A stretch of DNA of 64,000 bases from Labia minor (Eukaryota; Arthropoda; Insecta; Dermaptera; Spongiphoridae). Positions 22,018-33,228 of this stretch are shown one piece after another (the first letter of the stretch is position 1; every line of letters starts with the position of its first letter). The stretch is taken from assembly GCA_963082975.1 (NCBI GenBank), contig OY720348.1, forward strand, positions 56,695,564 through 56,759,563, written 5' to 3'. A program made the translations under genes and the position numbers. The notes below the pieces were generated by a model, which had not been told where the DNA came from, did no database searches, and saw only the letters and a list, made by a program, of their open reading frames with translations.

Positions 22018-22395
22018 AATAAACTTTTCTTATGAAATTTTTCCCGGCATCTTATAGTTTTCAAGATAAAAATTATTTAAATAAAGATTTTTTAAGTTTG
22101 ACAGATTAGTGATGAACGGCGAAATGTGCCATTAAGTAATGTTTTATGACTAATTCACTAATTATTCACTTATTCACTAATTTTCGGTATTTATAAGTTC
22201 GGTTTGGATATAGGAAAATTATTTACGCAAATCTAGACCGAACTTATAAAACCGAAAATTAATGCGTCATCTGGTAGCCAAACGGATAAAAGATGCTAGC
22301 TAAATAGAATATCAATTGATTTATATGCAAATTTTAATAGTTTTTATTTAGAAAACTATAAGATGCCAGGAAAAATTTCATAAGAAAAGTTTATT
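22018..22395. mobile_element. nested inverted-repeat (foldback) element
   Basis: The outer arms at 22018-22075 and 22335-22393 are inverted copies of about 58 bp (taataaacttttcttatgaa... against ...ttcataagaaaagtttatt). Inside, a second pair of about 32 bp lies at 22166-22200 and 22228-22262 (aattttcggtatttataagt). The whole segment can fold on itself. No ORF. Confidence 0.75.
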
Positions 22396-22729
22396 TGGAA
22401 TTGATAAAGGAACCCACTGGTAATGTATTATCAAAATCCGCGAAAATGAGTTTACCTGAATAATTACCATAATAGTTAATTAAATTTTATTAATAAATTA
22501 ATATTATAGTAAAAACATGTATTAAAATCAAGTGTCATGTACTATAAATTTAAAAAGTACATTTGAACTTAAGTAAATGAATAAAGTATTTTATTAATTT
22601 TTAAAATTCTTTAAAATTTTTACAAGAAATTGATATATATACATATATATAGTGAGAATTTAATCTAATTGTAGGAATGTAAAAAATTATTTTTTCTTAT
22701 CAATACATTCCATAAAATCCTATAATTCT
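22396..22729. other. AT-rich sequence
   Basis: No gene or repeat recognised. Confidence 0.4.
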
Positions 22730-22978
22730 CAGTGACGTATTGGTAAAATAAGAAGTAAGGGAACGCATAGTGGCAGCAAAAAAAAGTCGTGTTTTTAGAA
22801 AATATTTTTTTCCATACAAGTTTTTATTTTTTCTTATTTAACGAACACAAAAAAAGAAATTTTAGCAGTAGATCTAAGTGGGAGTTGTCGGGTCATGAAA
22901 AAGCACTGGAACACGTTCCGGTTCTGAAAAAAGGTAAGGGAACGTCGTTCCCCCCGTTCCCCTCCCAAAACACCACTG
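22730..22978. mobile_element. hAT-like MITE
   Basis: Ends cagtgacgtattgg and ccaaaacaccactg are 14-bp imperfect inverted repeats with the CAGTG start common in hAT elements. Internally it has ggaacgtcgttccccc. The flanking 8 bp do not match, so the duplication has decayed. The right end recurs at 28771-28809. Confidence 0.65.
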
Positions 22979-23659
22979 ATATATATATATATATATAATT
23001 CTCCTATTTATATAAATAATTTTTCATTTAGTTAAATTTTATATGTACTTAACTTTCTATCTATCATACATAATGAATGAATATTATATTTAATATTATT
23101 TTTTTTATAAAATAATTTATTGAATTTTTTGTTTTATTATTATCAATCTGAATTTTATTCAATAAATATTATAAAATAATTATAATGTATTCAATATTTA
23201 TTGATTTATTTTTATTTTATATTCATCCTGAAAAAAAATATCATTAGATAACAATATTCAGTCCACTAAAAAGTGTGCATTTTAAATATTTGATCCACTG
23301 GCTTTCCCACTTCGTTTCGCTCTCAGGGGAAAATTTGCTCGTGTTTTTTTATACATAAAAATATTCGTGTGTGCCGGTATCCTGGCCTTAGCTTAGTTTC
23401 CTTGTATGTCTTCAATATACATATAGTACGTTATCAGGATCCGGCTTTATACAATATATTTTATTGTTGTAGTCAAGAATTGCATATAAATGAACGCATG
23501 GAATAGAATATTTTGAAATTGAAGAGAAATATAAACAGCATTCTTTATTTGCTCAGTTTAATACAAATTGAATGTAGCCAAGCCTCAATGTCAATTGAAG
23601 AATTAGGACATTGGTTCATTTCCATTTTTGTTATGACTCAATTTTAATAAATCATCAAC
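22979..23659. other. AT-rich sequence with a (TA)n run
   Basis: (TA)n at 22979-22997. The block 23290-23480 is somewhat more complex (ctggctttcccacttcg) but matches nothing known to me. Confidence 0.4.
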
Positions 23660-23760
23660 CGCACCCAACCATGTGCATTATTTATATCGGGTATACATTT
23701 GTCAATAAATATTCACCATTTGGGATAAATCTTTTTAAAATTGATTCTATGTTACCTACT
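23660..23760 (+). repeat. repeat E, copy 2
   Basis: Matches 11020-11110 (catgtgcattatttatatcg, aaaattgatt). Confidence 0.5.
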
Positions 23761-23785
23761 ATCATTTATATAAAATAAAATTATA

Positions 23786-24401
23786 TCTTATCTTATTATA
23801 CTAGCAATATATACATATATATATATGTATATTTTTTAATTAATTTATTAATTAAGGATTTTTTTTGAAATTCACACCATAGATAATATTTATAAAGAAA
23901 AATCAATCTGTATTGGTTTCAGCCTGGAGAAAAATCATCTTCATTAGTTTTTTCTTAATTTAATTTATATGACGTCACAAATAACGTCATCTATATTAAA
24001 AAAAAAAACAAATATGGCTTGGTAATTTATTTGTCTTGCAAACATTGCAAGAATTGTTATTTTTTTTTTCTCTAAAATATTTTAAATTTTTTAATCTGTT
24101 TTGTCGTTTAATTTTTTGTTAATTCTTATATAAATTTTTATTAGTTAATTTTATATGTTTTTTTTATTAAATTAATAATTTATATATATTTATTAATTGT
24201 TCTTATATTAATTAATTTTTAGGTAGTATTATAATTTTTAATATTTACTAATATTATTTATTATTATTGAAGACCCCAAGTTCCATTCATTTTAATCAGA
24301 TTGGTGCAATGAAATAACATTTAATAATTTTAATAAATAATTAAAGAATTGTATATCAATATTTTTTAAAGGGTCGAGCGATAGCTCGGTGTTCCAGGTA
24401 C
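23786..24401 (+). repeat. family B, full-length copy 2
   Basis: From tcttatcttattatactagc to gagcgatagctcggtgttcc-aggta. It keeps both termini. The 3' end forms the hairpin cgagc-gata-gctcg. TGACGTCA lies at 23970-23977 with a second acgtcat 10 bp on. Confidence 0.88.
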
Positions 24402-24709
24402 TATATACATATGTATATATATTTGTATTTTTGAAATATTATACCGCTCGAAGGATTTTTTGAAATTCACAAGATAGATAATTTTTATAAAGAAAAATCG
24501 ATCTGTATTGGTTTCAGCTTCGGGAAAAATCATCTTTATAAGTTTTTTCTTCATTTGAAATAGGAAATTTAAATGACTTCAACATACTACATCAGACAGT
24601 GCTCCCATGAATACAAAATATTATAAATATAAATAAAATCGAATTACGAAATATATATTATTAATATGTTCATTTAAATTATTTGAACGGCGGCTCGGTG
24701 AACCAGGTA
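24402..24709 (+). repeat. family B, copy 3, in tandem with copy 2
   Basis: Starts within one or two bases of the end of copy 2 and in the same orientation, but belongs to the subtype ending gaacggcggctcggtgaacc-aggta. It lacks the outermost 5' bases. Confidence 0.82.
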
Positions 24710-24714
24710 TAAAT

Positions 24715-24930
24715 GCAACTTAACTGCAGCAACCTCATTCCTACAACCATTTCTATAATAAGCCTATAATATTCTAATCTTCTACCTATTTATTCATGCC
24801 TCTACCTTTATATAGAAACCCTTCCCCTTATTTTATTCTAGCTGTCATTTATTAATTCATTTTCTCTTAACAAACCTCCAACTATCCGGTTTTAATCATT
24901 CCAGCCATGTGTCCATTGCACACATATCAG
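24715..24930 (-). pseudogene. LINE C-terminal tail, decayed
   Basis: The antisense of ctgcagcaacctcattccta and of aacaaacctccaactatccg corresponds to the LINE tail at 11160-11345. Codons are too eroded for a continuous reading. Confidence 0.5.
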
Positions 24931-25475
24931 CTATTGAATAATTTAAATATAAACAATTGCTATAGATAAACTAAATTTTAATTTAAACAAATCTCATCAT
25001 ATTTTTCTTTATTTTTATATTAATATTTAATATAGATTGCATATTTACATTAATACGAGATTATAATTAAAAACGAAATAATTAAATATTTTTTTTATCT
25101 AAACAGGATTATTTTAAACACTGATAATAATATCATATAAATTAATAAACAAGTGTAGATATAAGAATGAAATAACCTCCCCTTCTCCAAAAAAAAAAAA
25201 AAAAAACATAAATAAATTTAAAATTTTTATAAATTCAAAAATTATAGTTTTAAATTTTATACTAATTAAGTATGTCGGATTGTAATAAAATTTTGTACAG
25301 ATATAGTGTTATATCAGAAAAAGAATTGATGATTTACAATATTTAAAAGATTTTAAAGGGTAACTTTTTTTCATAAGAAAATCGTTTATTATAAAAAATA
25401 CACAAAATCTTTTAATTAGATTGAATTAATTATTTTCCTTTTTATTAAATTGGTTACTGGTAGAAAAATAACACA

Positions 25476-25507
<32 letters not shown>

Positions 25508-25510
25508 GAT
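24931..25510. other. AT-rich sequence with A and TA runs
   Basis: A-run at 25190-25206 and (TA)n at 25482-25507; no gene seen. Confidence 0.45.
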
Positions 25511-25720
25511 TATTTATCGTGGCGGTTCGGAACTCAAAGTTTTTGGTTTCACAACTACATTCTTTCAATCCATGCCACGTCCATCCAAATTCTATACTCT
25601 CCTATCTCCCTACTGTCTTCCTTATATTGTCAACATATTAAGTCTTTGGTTTACCAACTTATCACTCCCTAAGTAGATCCGCCACATATAATTTTTTTAC
25701 TTCATTCATTCTAGTCACCG
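25511..25720 (-). pseudogene. LINE C-terminal tail, decayed
   Basis: Read on the minus strand it gives a VDNIRK-like block followed by ECSCETKNFEFRTA, the same terminal pattern (DN-x-x ... KNFRV) as at 12661-12872, with stops between. Confidence 0.5.
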
Positions 25721-26131
25721 ACCAAATATTTTGGATTTTACAAACCCAAATGCTTTTTATTAATTAATTAATTAATTAATCATTTATATATATATATAAT
25801 TCATCAAATTACCAAAATGTCAAATTCTTCTCTCGTTTATGCTAAATATTCAAGAATGTTTTATATTGTTAAAGAACATTGATTGTTCAATGTGGTAAAC
25901 AAATTCTATAGTATATTTTATTTATATACCACTTAATTATTTACTCATAAAAATTACCATTTATTTTCTTATTTTTAAATTTTAACTCTATAATTACATA
26001 TATATAGATCAATTATTTTGTTGTGACTGTATTCTTAATTTGATTAATAATAATTATAATATATATATATATATATATATATGGTATAATTTATTATATA
26101 TAATATAATTTATATAATAATAGCCTCTTCA
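25721..26131. other. AT-rich sequence
   Basis: (TAAT)n near 25760-25780 and (TA)n at 26058-26082. No gene seen. Confidence 0.45.
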
Positions 26132-26262
26132 GAGGTTTAGTGGTTAGCACGACAGTCTACCACAGTGAATGCTCGAGTTCGGGCCTAGGGAAATTTAATA
26201 ATTAATAATTTCTCTTTAAAGCTTTGCGTGATCCTCAGGGTCTATCCACAAATAATAATAAA
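26132..26262 (+). mobile_element. short tRNA-derived SINE
   Basis: The head has a box A-like ggtttagtggttagcacgac and a box B-like cgagttcgggcctaggg, about 45 bp apart as in tRNA genes. The tail gctttgcgtgatcctcaggg ends in (aat)n, and the same tail appears antisense in the elements at 33378-33893 and 34562-35095. At 130 bp, the middle of the family is missing. Confidence 0.7.
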
Positions 26263-26439
26263 TAATATATAATATATATATGTTTAAGGTTTAATTAACA
26301 TTCATCAAATAATAAAAATCTCGAGGAAAAAAAAAATAATATAATAATCATTTTCTTTACAAAGAAAATCTCTCATATCGCTTCTCAACCGCCACTTTAT
26401 GATTTTAATGCAAATGATATAACTTTGTAATTTGTTTAT

Positions 26440-26715
26440 TATTCTATGGCCTCCGGTTCTATTTGTTTAGATTAAAATGTTATCGGCTCGTTGCTCACCC
26501 CATATATCATATTGAAGTGGGGAATTAGTGTTAATGCGCCTTGTAGCTGCAGTAAGGGCCTCCTCTCTAGTGGTATAGGAGTTGAAAGGGGCCGCAGTGA
26601 GGGATCGATCTCCATTTGCCAAAGGGTGAGTATGGGAGTGGAGAGAAGGCCTAGCCACGGGCATACCAAATGTTGTGGTTGCACCGATTTACAACAGAAA
26701 TTACTTTTTGTTTAA
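26440..26715 (-). repeat. unassigned GC-richer block, possibly SINE-derived
   Basis: The antisense carries gagatcgatccctcactg, a box-B-like word, and tggtatgcccgtggctagg upstream. Three overlapping open frames exist on both strands, none recognisable. A host exon is not excluded. Confidence 0.3.
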
Positions 26716-26849
26716 TTCATTATCTAGTCATGGAAATAAAAAAAAATCATTATGTTTAGTTATTTTTTGTTTGTTTTGTTTTAAATTAAGCATTGATATC
26801 TATTAAAATTAATTAACACAGGAAAAAAAAAATCTAATGAAATGCTCTT

Positions 26850-27160
26850 TCTAATATCAGCAATTAATGAATGGATGAATGGAATAATAATCAATTAATA
26901 AAAAATTTCAAGCGTCCATATTTACTTTGTGGCGAGTAGAAAAGTGCAGTGCTGTTGAATTAAGGTAAATAAACATCTGCCAATTAGATTTGCAGTTGGG
27001 CAAAATAAATATGCCAAATTATTGCCGTTATTTAATTTCGCGTAACCAAATTATTATTAACAACTTAGTAGGATCATAAAATCTGTTATAGATCTGTTTG
27101 TTTTGTTAACGGAGATTATTTGAGTATAACACGTTGAATCCCCACCCACCATTATGGTTA
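26850..27160. promoter_or_regulatory. complex non-repetitive block, possible conserved non-coding DNA
   Basis: Contains words such as caattaatga, aataaacatctgccaattag and atttcgcgtaacc and has no match elsewhere in the window. Any regulatory role is a guess from composition. Confidence 0.15.
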
Positions 27161-27631
27161 TTCATAATATTATTATTTCACAGATCTCTTTTGTGTGATT
27201 TTAGTGATTTCCAATTTTTTTTTTCTGTTTTTGAATCTATTTTCAGTATTTATTTTTAATGGGCACATCGAGACTACTTATACTCTGAATAAATAAAATT
27301 TAATGTTTTAATACTCTTCTTCACGGAGCAATTAATTAATTAACTAAAAATAGTTTATAGCTCCAATATTCTATTTATTTTATATTTATAAATATATTCC
27401 TCAGGACATACCACACAAAACACAATATGATCAAATCATTACAAAATATTTATAATTAAAAATTTCTTGAGGTATATTTATTTAAAATTATAAAAGATAA
27501 TATCTTCATTGTCGTCATCTAAATGATATACAATTTAATTTTTCATTGTTTTATGTATATTATGTTTTATTTTTGCGGAATCTATACAATTCTGCATGCA
27601 CTTTATTTATAATACAAATATAATTTAATCT
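27161..27631. other. AT-rich sequence
   Basis: No gene or repeat recognised. Confidence 0.4.
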
Positions 27632-27760
27632 CAACCGTAGATAAGTGGTTAGCACACATAACCGCTGCCGCGTTGACTTATCGCGAATTTCCAGTCTCAG
27701 AGAAGAAATTTCTCTTTTTGGGGTCTAGTATGAGACAAGTCCATGTGATTATAATTGGTG
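27632..27760 (+). mobile_element. SINE head and body fragment (family D type)
   Basis: Box A-like gataagtggttagcacacat and box B-like gcgaatttccagtctc are followed by gaaatttctctttttggggt, the block that follows the head in the copies at 51690-51905 and 7380-7470. Confidence 0.6.
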
Positions 27761-28149
27761 TTAGCTACTTAAAATCAGAAGAAGAAGAAAGATCAAGAAA
27801 ATTAAGGTTATTGATGATAGGAACCATTGAACAGATCATACGGCCTCTGATTTTTTTCAAAGACTTGGCAAACTGTCAAACCCACTAAAACTACCTCCTT
27901 TTGATTTCTTCACAACTACTCCGTGGAGCTGCCGATTGGCCTGACTATTTTTCATTAATCAACATTCGTGACAAAAGGTATAAATAGTGATTAATTTCGC
28001 TTATTTTTGTTTAAAGGGTGTTTCTAAATAGAGAGGTTAAATTCGTCATTCGAAACCAATGAATCAGCTACATTGTTTATTGTTTTTTTTCTTTTTACAA
28101 ATTTCTTCACTTTCCATTCTGTATTGGCTCCATCTTATGCAATTGAATA
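27761..28149. other. unassigned sequence
   Basis: A moderately complex block at 27780-27960 and then A/T-rich sequence; no family recognised. Confidence 0.35.
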
Positions 28150-28745
28150 CTTACTATATGTGACAGGGTATCAATCACATTGCAATACTAACATATGTAA
28201 TTCCCCTATTTGACTACTAAAGATACGAGGTCAAGGTCCCATACCCCATCATCATCTGGGTTATATAAATGTCTCCTTAGCCTCATTTTCAAGTATACCA
28301 TTTTTTTTACTTCTTTTATGAATGTATTTTTACAGCATACATTTTTGCCATACCATTTCGAATTGGATCATTGTGTGATTTTCAATCTATGTTTATATTA
28401 TTCTCCATTGTGTAGAATTGCAATTCTTTTCTCTATTTTTAACATAATTGGAGGTTACCTGCATTTGCATGGACAGGCAGTGCAGTTCTAGAGACCGAAG
28501 TTATCCGAAGTGCCATTTTTTATTGATCCCCTCCAGCATGTTTTTGTAGTGCCGATGCACTACACCACATAGACACTCCATAAAATTCTATGGAAAAAAG
28601 AACAGACGTCAATACTTTAAAATTACTACTACTTGGACCACCTATAATGGGTACTCCTTTCAAGTTTCCTTAAGGTCTTGTTGACTTTATCACAGATATT
28701 AATGACATGGGTAGTATAAGAAGAATATCTTTATCAATGTAGATT
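28150..28745 (-). pseudogene. R1/LOA-like LINE reverse transcriptase, C-terminal remnant
   Basis: On the minus strand a broken frame reads YIGIYIDKD (just below 28745, the KYLGxxID motif), later PIIGGPSSSNFKVLTSVLFS with IEFYG (the VGGPS..KR.LL..VV.S.LLYG block), then KMALRITSVSRTA (RKMALRVxxAYRT) and finally DIYITQMMMGYGTLTSYL near 28260-28210 (xFxLTQxLTGHGxFxxYL). These mark the post-RT region of R1/LOA-type LINE ORF2 proteins, which make cDNA at a nicked target. The finger-palm RT core and endonuclease are not visible. At least four stops are present. The fossil is clear by motif order. Confidence 0.75.
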
Positions 28746-28770
28746 CCTATATATCATATTATTTTCTTTT

Positions 28771-28809
28771 AACGTCGTTCCCCCGCGTTCCCCTCCCAAT
28801 ACACCACTG
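28771..28809. repeat. terminal fragment of the hAT-like MITE at 22730-22978
   Basis: aacgtcgttccccc...cgttcccctcccaat-acaccactg matches the right end of that element over about 39 bp. Confidence 0.65.
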
Positions 28810-30600
28810 ATCCCAAGATGAAGCACCTTTGTTCTTCATGCTAATAATGTCATTTCTGTTTGGTACCCAGGCTTAATAGCCCTTGTTCTCTCATAGGAAG
28901 TTCATCAGCAAGTGGTATGAAATTCTGTTAGCAAAAATTTTCTTATTTTTATATACAAATTTCTAATATTTGTAATTTTTTTTTAAATTGGTGAATTAAT
29001 CAATTTAAGATTATTAAAGTTTATGTCTAATATTATTTTTCGTTTGTGATAGTATTATGACTTAAAATTGACTAAAATAAATTAAATTGCATTTTCACTA
29101 TGCATCAATACAGTAAAATCTTCTATCGATTTGTCTCCATTACATTAAATTAATCCATTCAGGCAATTTACTTCACTTGGACTGATCAACAGAATAGAAA
29201 ATTAATGAATATAATAGATTGCTATGTAGTTTTCATTGGTCATTTTATATATATATATAAATTGGTGACATTTTACAAATAATATTTTCCAATAAAAATT
29301 GTGTTATACATTTTTCTTCTAATTGGAATTTCTATAATTTTTCTATATTAATTATTATACTCTTGAAACAATTAATATGTTTGTTTTGTAGTTTTTTTTT
29401 TTACTATTTAATTCTTCTATTGACTCAATATATCATGAAACTGACATTTTAATTTATTGTTATTCATATTAAAAGAAAGATGAGAACAAAAATCATTGAA
29501 CTTGTTTGTTTTGTTTTTTTATTGTAAAATAGATTGTGCAATGATAGAGATGAAATATCAGTTCAGTTTAGATAATATTAATATGTTATGGAATCATGGA
29601 TATGTTATGGAATTGGATTAGGATTTTCTGATCTGGATCTAAATCCTGTTTTTTCTTTCTTTTTTTTTTTTTGTTAAAGATTCAGATCCGAAATTCCTAG
29701 ATCCGATCTTCGGATTTTAAATCCGAAAAGGATTACTATTCTGCTAATCTCTGTGTGGAATTAACTAAGTAATTATTAAAAGAAATTGAAATATCACTAA
29801 CGTCCGTCATGCAAAAATTTCTGCGATCCATTTTTTGTATTGTCGACATTCTCTTCACAAATGACATTGCCTTGAGAAGCTTGTAATTATTCTTACTATT
29901 CTAGTATAGAATATTTGTGTTAGAACCCTTCGAAGAATATCTTCAAAATAGTGCCCATTCGACTTGGAATGCTTTCAAAGGGGAAAAGAGCCTGAATGCT
30001 ACCAAGTTCAAATATCTGACATTTCTTGCAATAACTATTAGAATTCATCTGATAGTCTATTAAACTCTGTTTATTTTATAACTATTAAAAATATTCTTTT
30101 GATTGTTTGGATTACACTGCAAGGATAAAAGTGAAAAAATACCGGTAAACTGTTTCGAAAGAGTTTTTTTTTTTGGAATTCGACTACTTAAGAACCTCCA
30201 TTTTGTTTAACCCAGCTTTGATCATATAACTATATTCTTATACTAGCTGCTACTTTTCTATTTTTATTAATTCTATTTAAACCCATTTATGAAAATATCA
30301 AAATAATATTCCAAAAAACCTAAAATATATATAATATATCTATCATCTTGATATTATACTATAATTCATATTTTATTTTCCAATAATTTCTTTTAAAATT
30401 TTTATTTGTTTATTTTTTTTCCAAAATTGATAACCATTCGTTTCTTATATTAGAAAATTCAAATATATAAATTTATTTTAAAATTTTTGCATGCTTATTA
30501 AAATTTTTTATGGAAATATTAGATGCAGAATTAATACGATTAATAATTAATAATAGAGTATACTATTTAAATATTTCAAGTTTAAATTGGGTGGCTTGTA
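28810..30600. other. AT-rich sequence with one loose inverted repeat
   Basis: 29630-29745 has ggat/atcc-rich arms (attttctgatctggatctaa and agatccgatcttcggatttt) that can fold. An unassigned complex block lies at 29920-30010. No gene seen. Confidence 0.4.
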
Positions 30601-30745
30601 TTGCTGGTTGCCTAAATGCCAGGGGCTCCTAGTCGAGTGAACGCTCGCTCAGTCAGTCAGTCGATTTCGTTGTGTGAATGCGCATGCCAACTCACAAACC
30701 AGGCGGGCGGCGGTGACGCTCTCTCTCTACTAATACAAAAGCGTA
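30601..30745 (+). promoter_or_regulatory. candidate host promoter and non-coding first exon
   Basis: The GC-richest stretch that no repeat explains. It has three overlapping arthropod-type initiators (tcagtcagtcagtcg, 30649-30663), an NRF1-like tgcgcatgc at 30679-30687, a ggcgggcggcgg run and, after a ct-rich stretch, a donor-like GTAAGTG at 30743-30749. A transcript starting near 30651 would have a first exon of about 92 bases with only a short ATG frame (30678). The elements are seen; promoter activity is inferred. The exon-end AAAAGC is a weak match to AG before the donor. Confidence 0.4.
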
Positions 30746-32215
30746 AGTGTATTTTCTATTGAAATTATCATAATTCACCAATATAAAGTGATCAATTAAC
30801 ATCACCTCTACCATCATTGTAATAAAGTTTCAAATGATTTACTGATTTTTTTTAATAATTATTTTAATAGAAAAATATCATATTTGTTTTTTATTTCATA
30901 TTCATATTATGAATGATATTTTATTTATTAATATATATATATTTAATGTGATATATCTGCACATTACTCAAAATTTAATTTAAAATTATTTACACATTTT
31001 ATTAGAATTTGAAAATGTATATATCTTCTTTTCTTCTAATTAATCTCTTTTCTATTTCATTTATCTCATGTCATTTAATATAATAGGATTTATTATATAT
31101 CGTACCCTATATATATATTGGTATATATATTTCTATTTATTATTATTATTCTATTTTTTAATATTTTCTATTCAATATGAGTTGATTTTTTTAATATATT
31201 ATTATTCATTTAAGTAAATATAATTTTTTATTTTCACAATTTGAAGTGATATTTATTCTAGAGACGCCCAAGCGGCAGGGCTAATTTATTTTCTATTTTT
31301 CTTTTATCTTGTAATTTACTGTTTAATTTATCTAAAAAAATGATAAATTCTGATAAATATTTATTATTTCAATATCAATTATTTTCTGAGTATTCTACAT
31401 GATTATCAAAATCTAAAATCAATTGAAATTTAAATAGAAATCATTTTAACATTCTCTTTTAATTATAGATAATAGAAAAGGTCAGTTTTTAATACTTTCA
31501 TTTATTAAACAAGAATTTTATTATGTGTCTTTGAAATATATCTAAATATTATTATTTCATTAAAAGTTATAATAACGAAAAATTAATATGTGATACATTG
31601 ATTAACAACAGTTTCAAAGTATTTTTAATCTGCATTAAAAAAAATACAACTGATTACAAAGGCAGACATTTTATTAGAATGAATGAATTATAAATTTGGA
31701 AATAATTTTAAAGCTCGGAAGCTTCTATTAGCTAAACAGCGTAGTCGTTACGTTATATATATTATATATTACTCGTATTCTATATTCTATTGTATATATC
31801 TCGAGACAACTCTCAATATATTTACTTGTTTTTCTTATTTTGATTTCAAGCCAGAGCTATTGAACTAATATATATATTTTCATGTTATCTTTTTTATAAT
31901 TACACACAAAAAAACATCTGATCAGTTAATTTATAAAATATTTCAGTTAAATAGAATTTCTATGCTGAATTTAAATTTGAATATAAGAAATAGAAAAATT
32001 CGTAATTCTTAAATGTTATACCATTATGTATTGATAAATATACATTTATGTAATATTTTAAGTGTTTTATTTGGAATTTTTCAATTATCACTTGTAAGTA
32101 TATTGAATTTCTATTTATACACAGACAATTATATATTATTTTTATAGATGAAGTTCACAAGCATTTGAATTTGTATTTGTAATTAAATTTAATAGTTGTG
32201 TGTAATGTATTTTAT
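30746..32215. other. AT-rich sequence
   Basis: No gene supported. The 61-codon frame at 31683-31868 lies in A/T-rich sequence with no family resemblance. A small complex spot is present at 31260-31285. Confidence 0.4.
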
Positions 32216-32293
32216 CCTTTGAGGCAATGCCTCCATTGTATGGCCACTGGCCGAGCCAATGTAATAATAAATAAAATAAAATAAATAATAAAA
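32216..32293 (+). repeat. SINE-like 3' tail
   Basis: gaggcaatgcctccattgta...ggccgagccaatgtaataat followed by an aata-rich tail resembles the 3' end of a SINE. No head is visible. Confidence 0.35.
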
Positions 32294-32341
32294 ATTAATC
32301 CAATCCAAATTTGCGAGATAGTCGAGTGGAGACACTCCAGA
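32294..32341 (+). repeat. family A, 3' terminus only
   Basis: aatccaaatttgcgagatag and tcgagtggagacactccag: the last 48 bp of family A. Confidence 0.8.
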
Positions 32342-33228
32342 TTTTTTTAATATTCTAAACTTGTAAATTCTTTTTTGAAAGGACGCCAAATTTTGTTTTA
32401 CCAGGGGCGCTCAAAACCCTAGAACCGGCTCTTATTTCCAGAAACTATATTTTTGAAAACTTTCGATTAAACAACCTCTATTCTTCCAAAATAAGAATAA
32501 GTATAATTTCATTAAGAAATCTATACTTTTCATTTATATTTGTCTCTTTTTTCTATTTCATTTTCATTTTAAAGAAGTTGTTTTGGATTGAGATTATTAA
32601 AACTTGTTTTTGTTTTGTTTTTTCTTCAATTTTTATTTCCAATGAATAGTTTATTCCGTTTGTCTCAATTCGTTTTTATTTGAATTCCAGTCATGAAGAT
32701 CATATATATATTTTTTTTCCATCCCCAAGTCTTCATTTTCAATGAAACAGTGGAAAAATGAGATAAAATGACAATGAGAGAAAAAGTGTTAGAGTTTTTT
32801 GTTATTAACTAGGTAAAAGTAACTGACTTTATCGATATAGCTCAGTGACTTTTCTCTTTTATTTTGTTATCTAACGTTAAAATGATTGTTTTTTTTTTCT
32901 ATCCAAGATTTAAGAGTGATATAATAAATATATTTGAAATCAATGATGTTCATAAAATATATATATATTTTTTTTTTGAACAAAAGTTTCTATTAAATTA
33001 TTTTTTCATCATGATTTATGCTCCCAATATTTTGAAAACTATTAATTGTTCATGTTTAGGTAGAAACTTTTTTTTTAAATATATGATCAAATATTTTTTT
33101 AGCTGTTATAAAACAATATGATAATGAATATTATTTTCATATATGTAAACAAAAAAAAAAAGATTTATTAATAAATACAAGATCCAAAAGAGTTAATGAA
33201 AATGAACATTTTTTTGTTTTAATTAATA
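32342..33228. other. AT-rich sequence
   Basis: No gene or family member recognised. A forward frame at 32864-33121 is T-rich and unconvincing. Confidence 0.4.

Noticed and set aside
32864..33121. 85-codon forward frame rich in Phe/Tyr/Lys
   Set aside because: Its composition is that of T-rich background DNA, with no motif or splice context.
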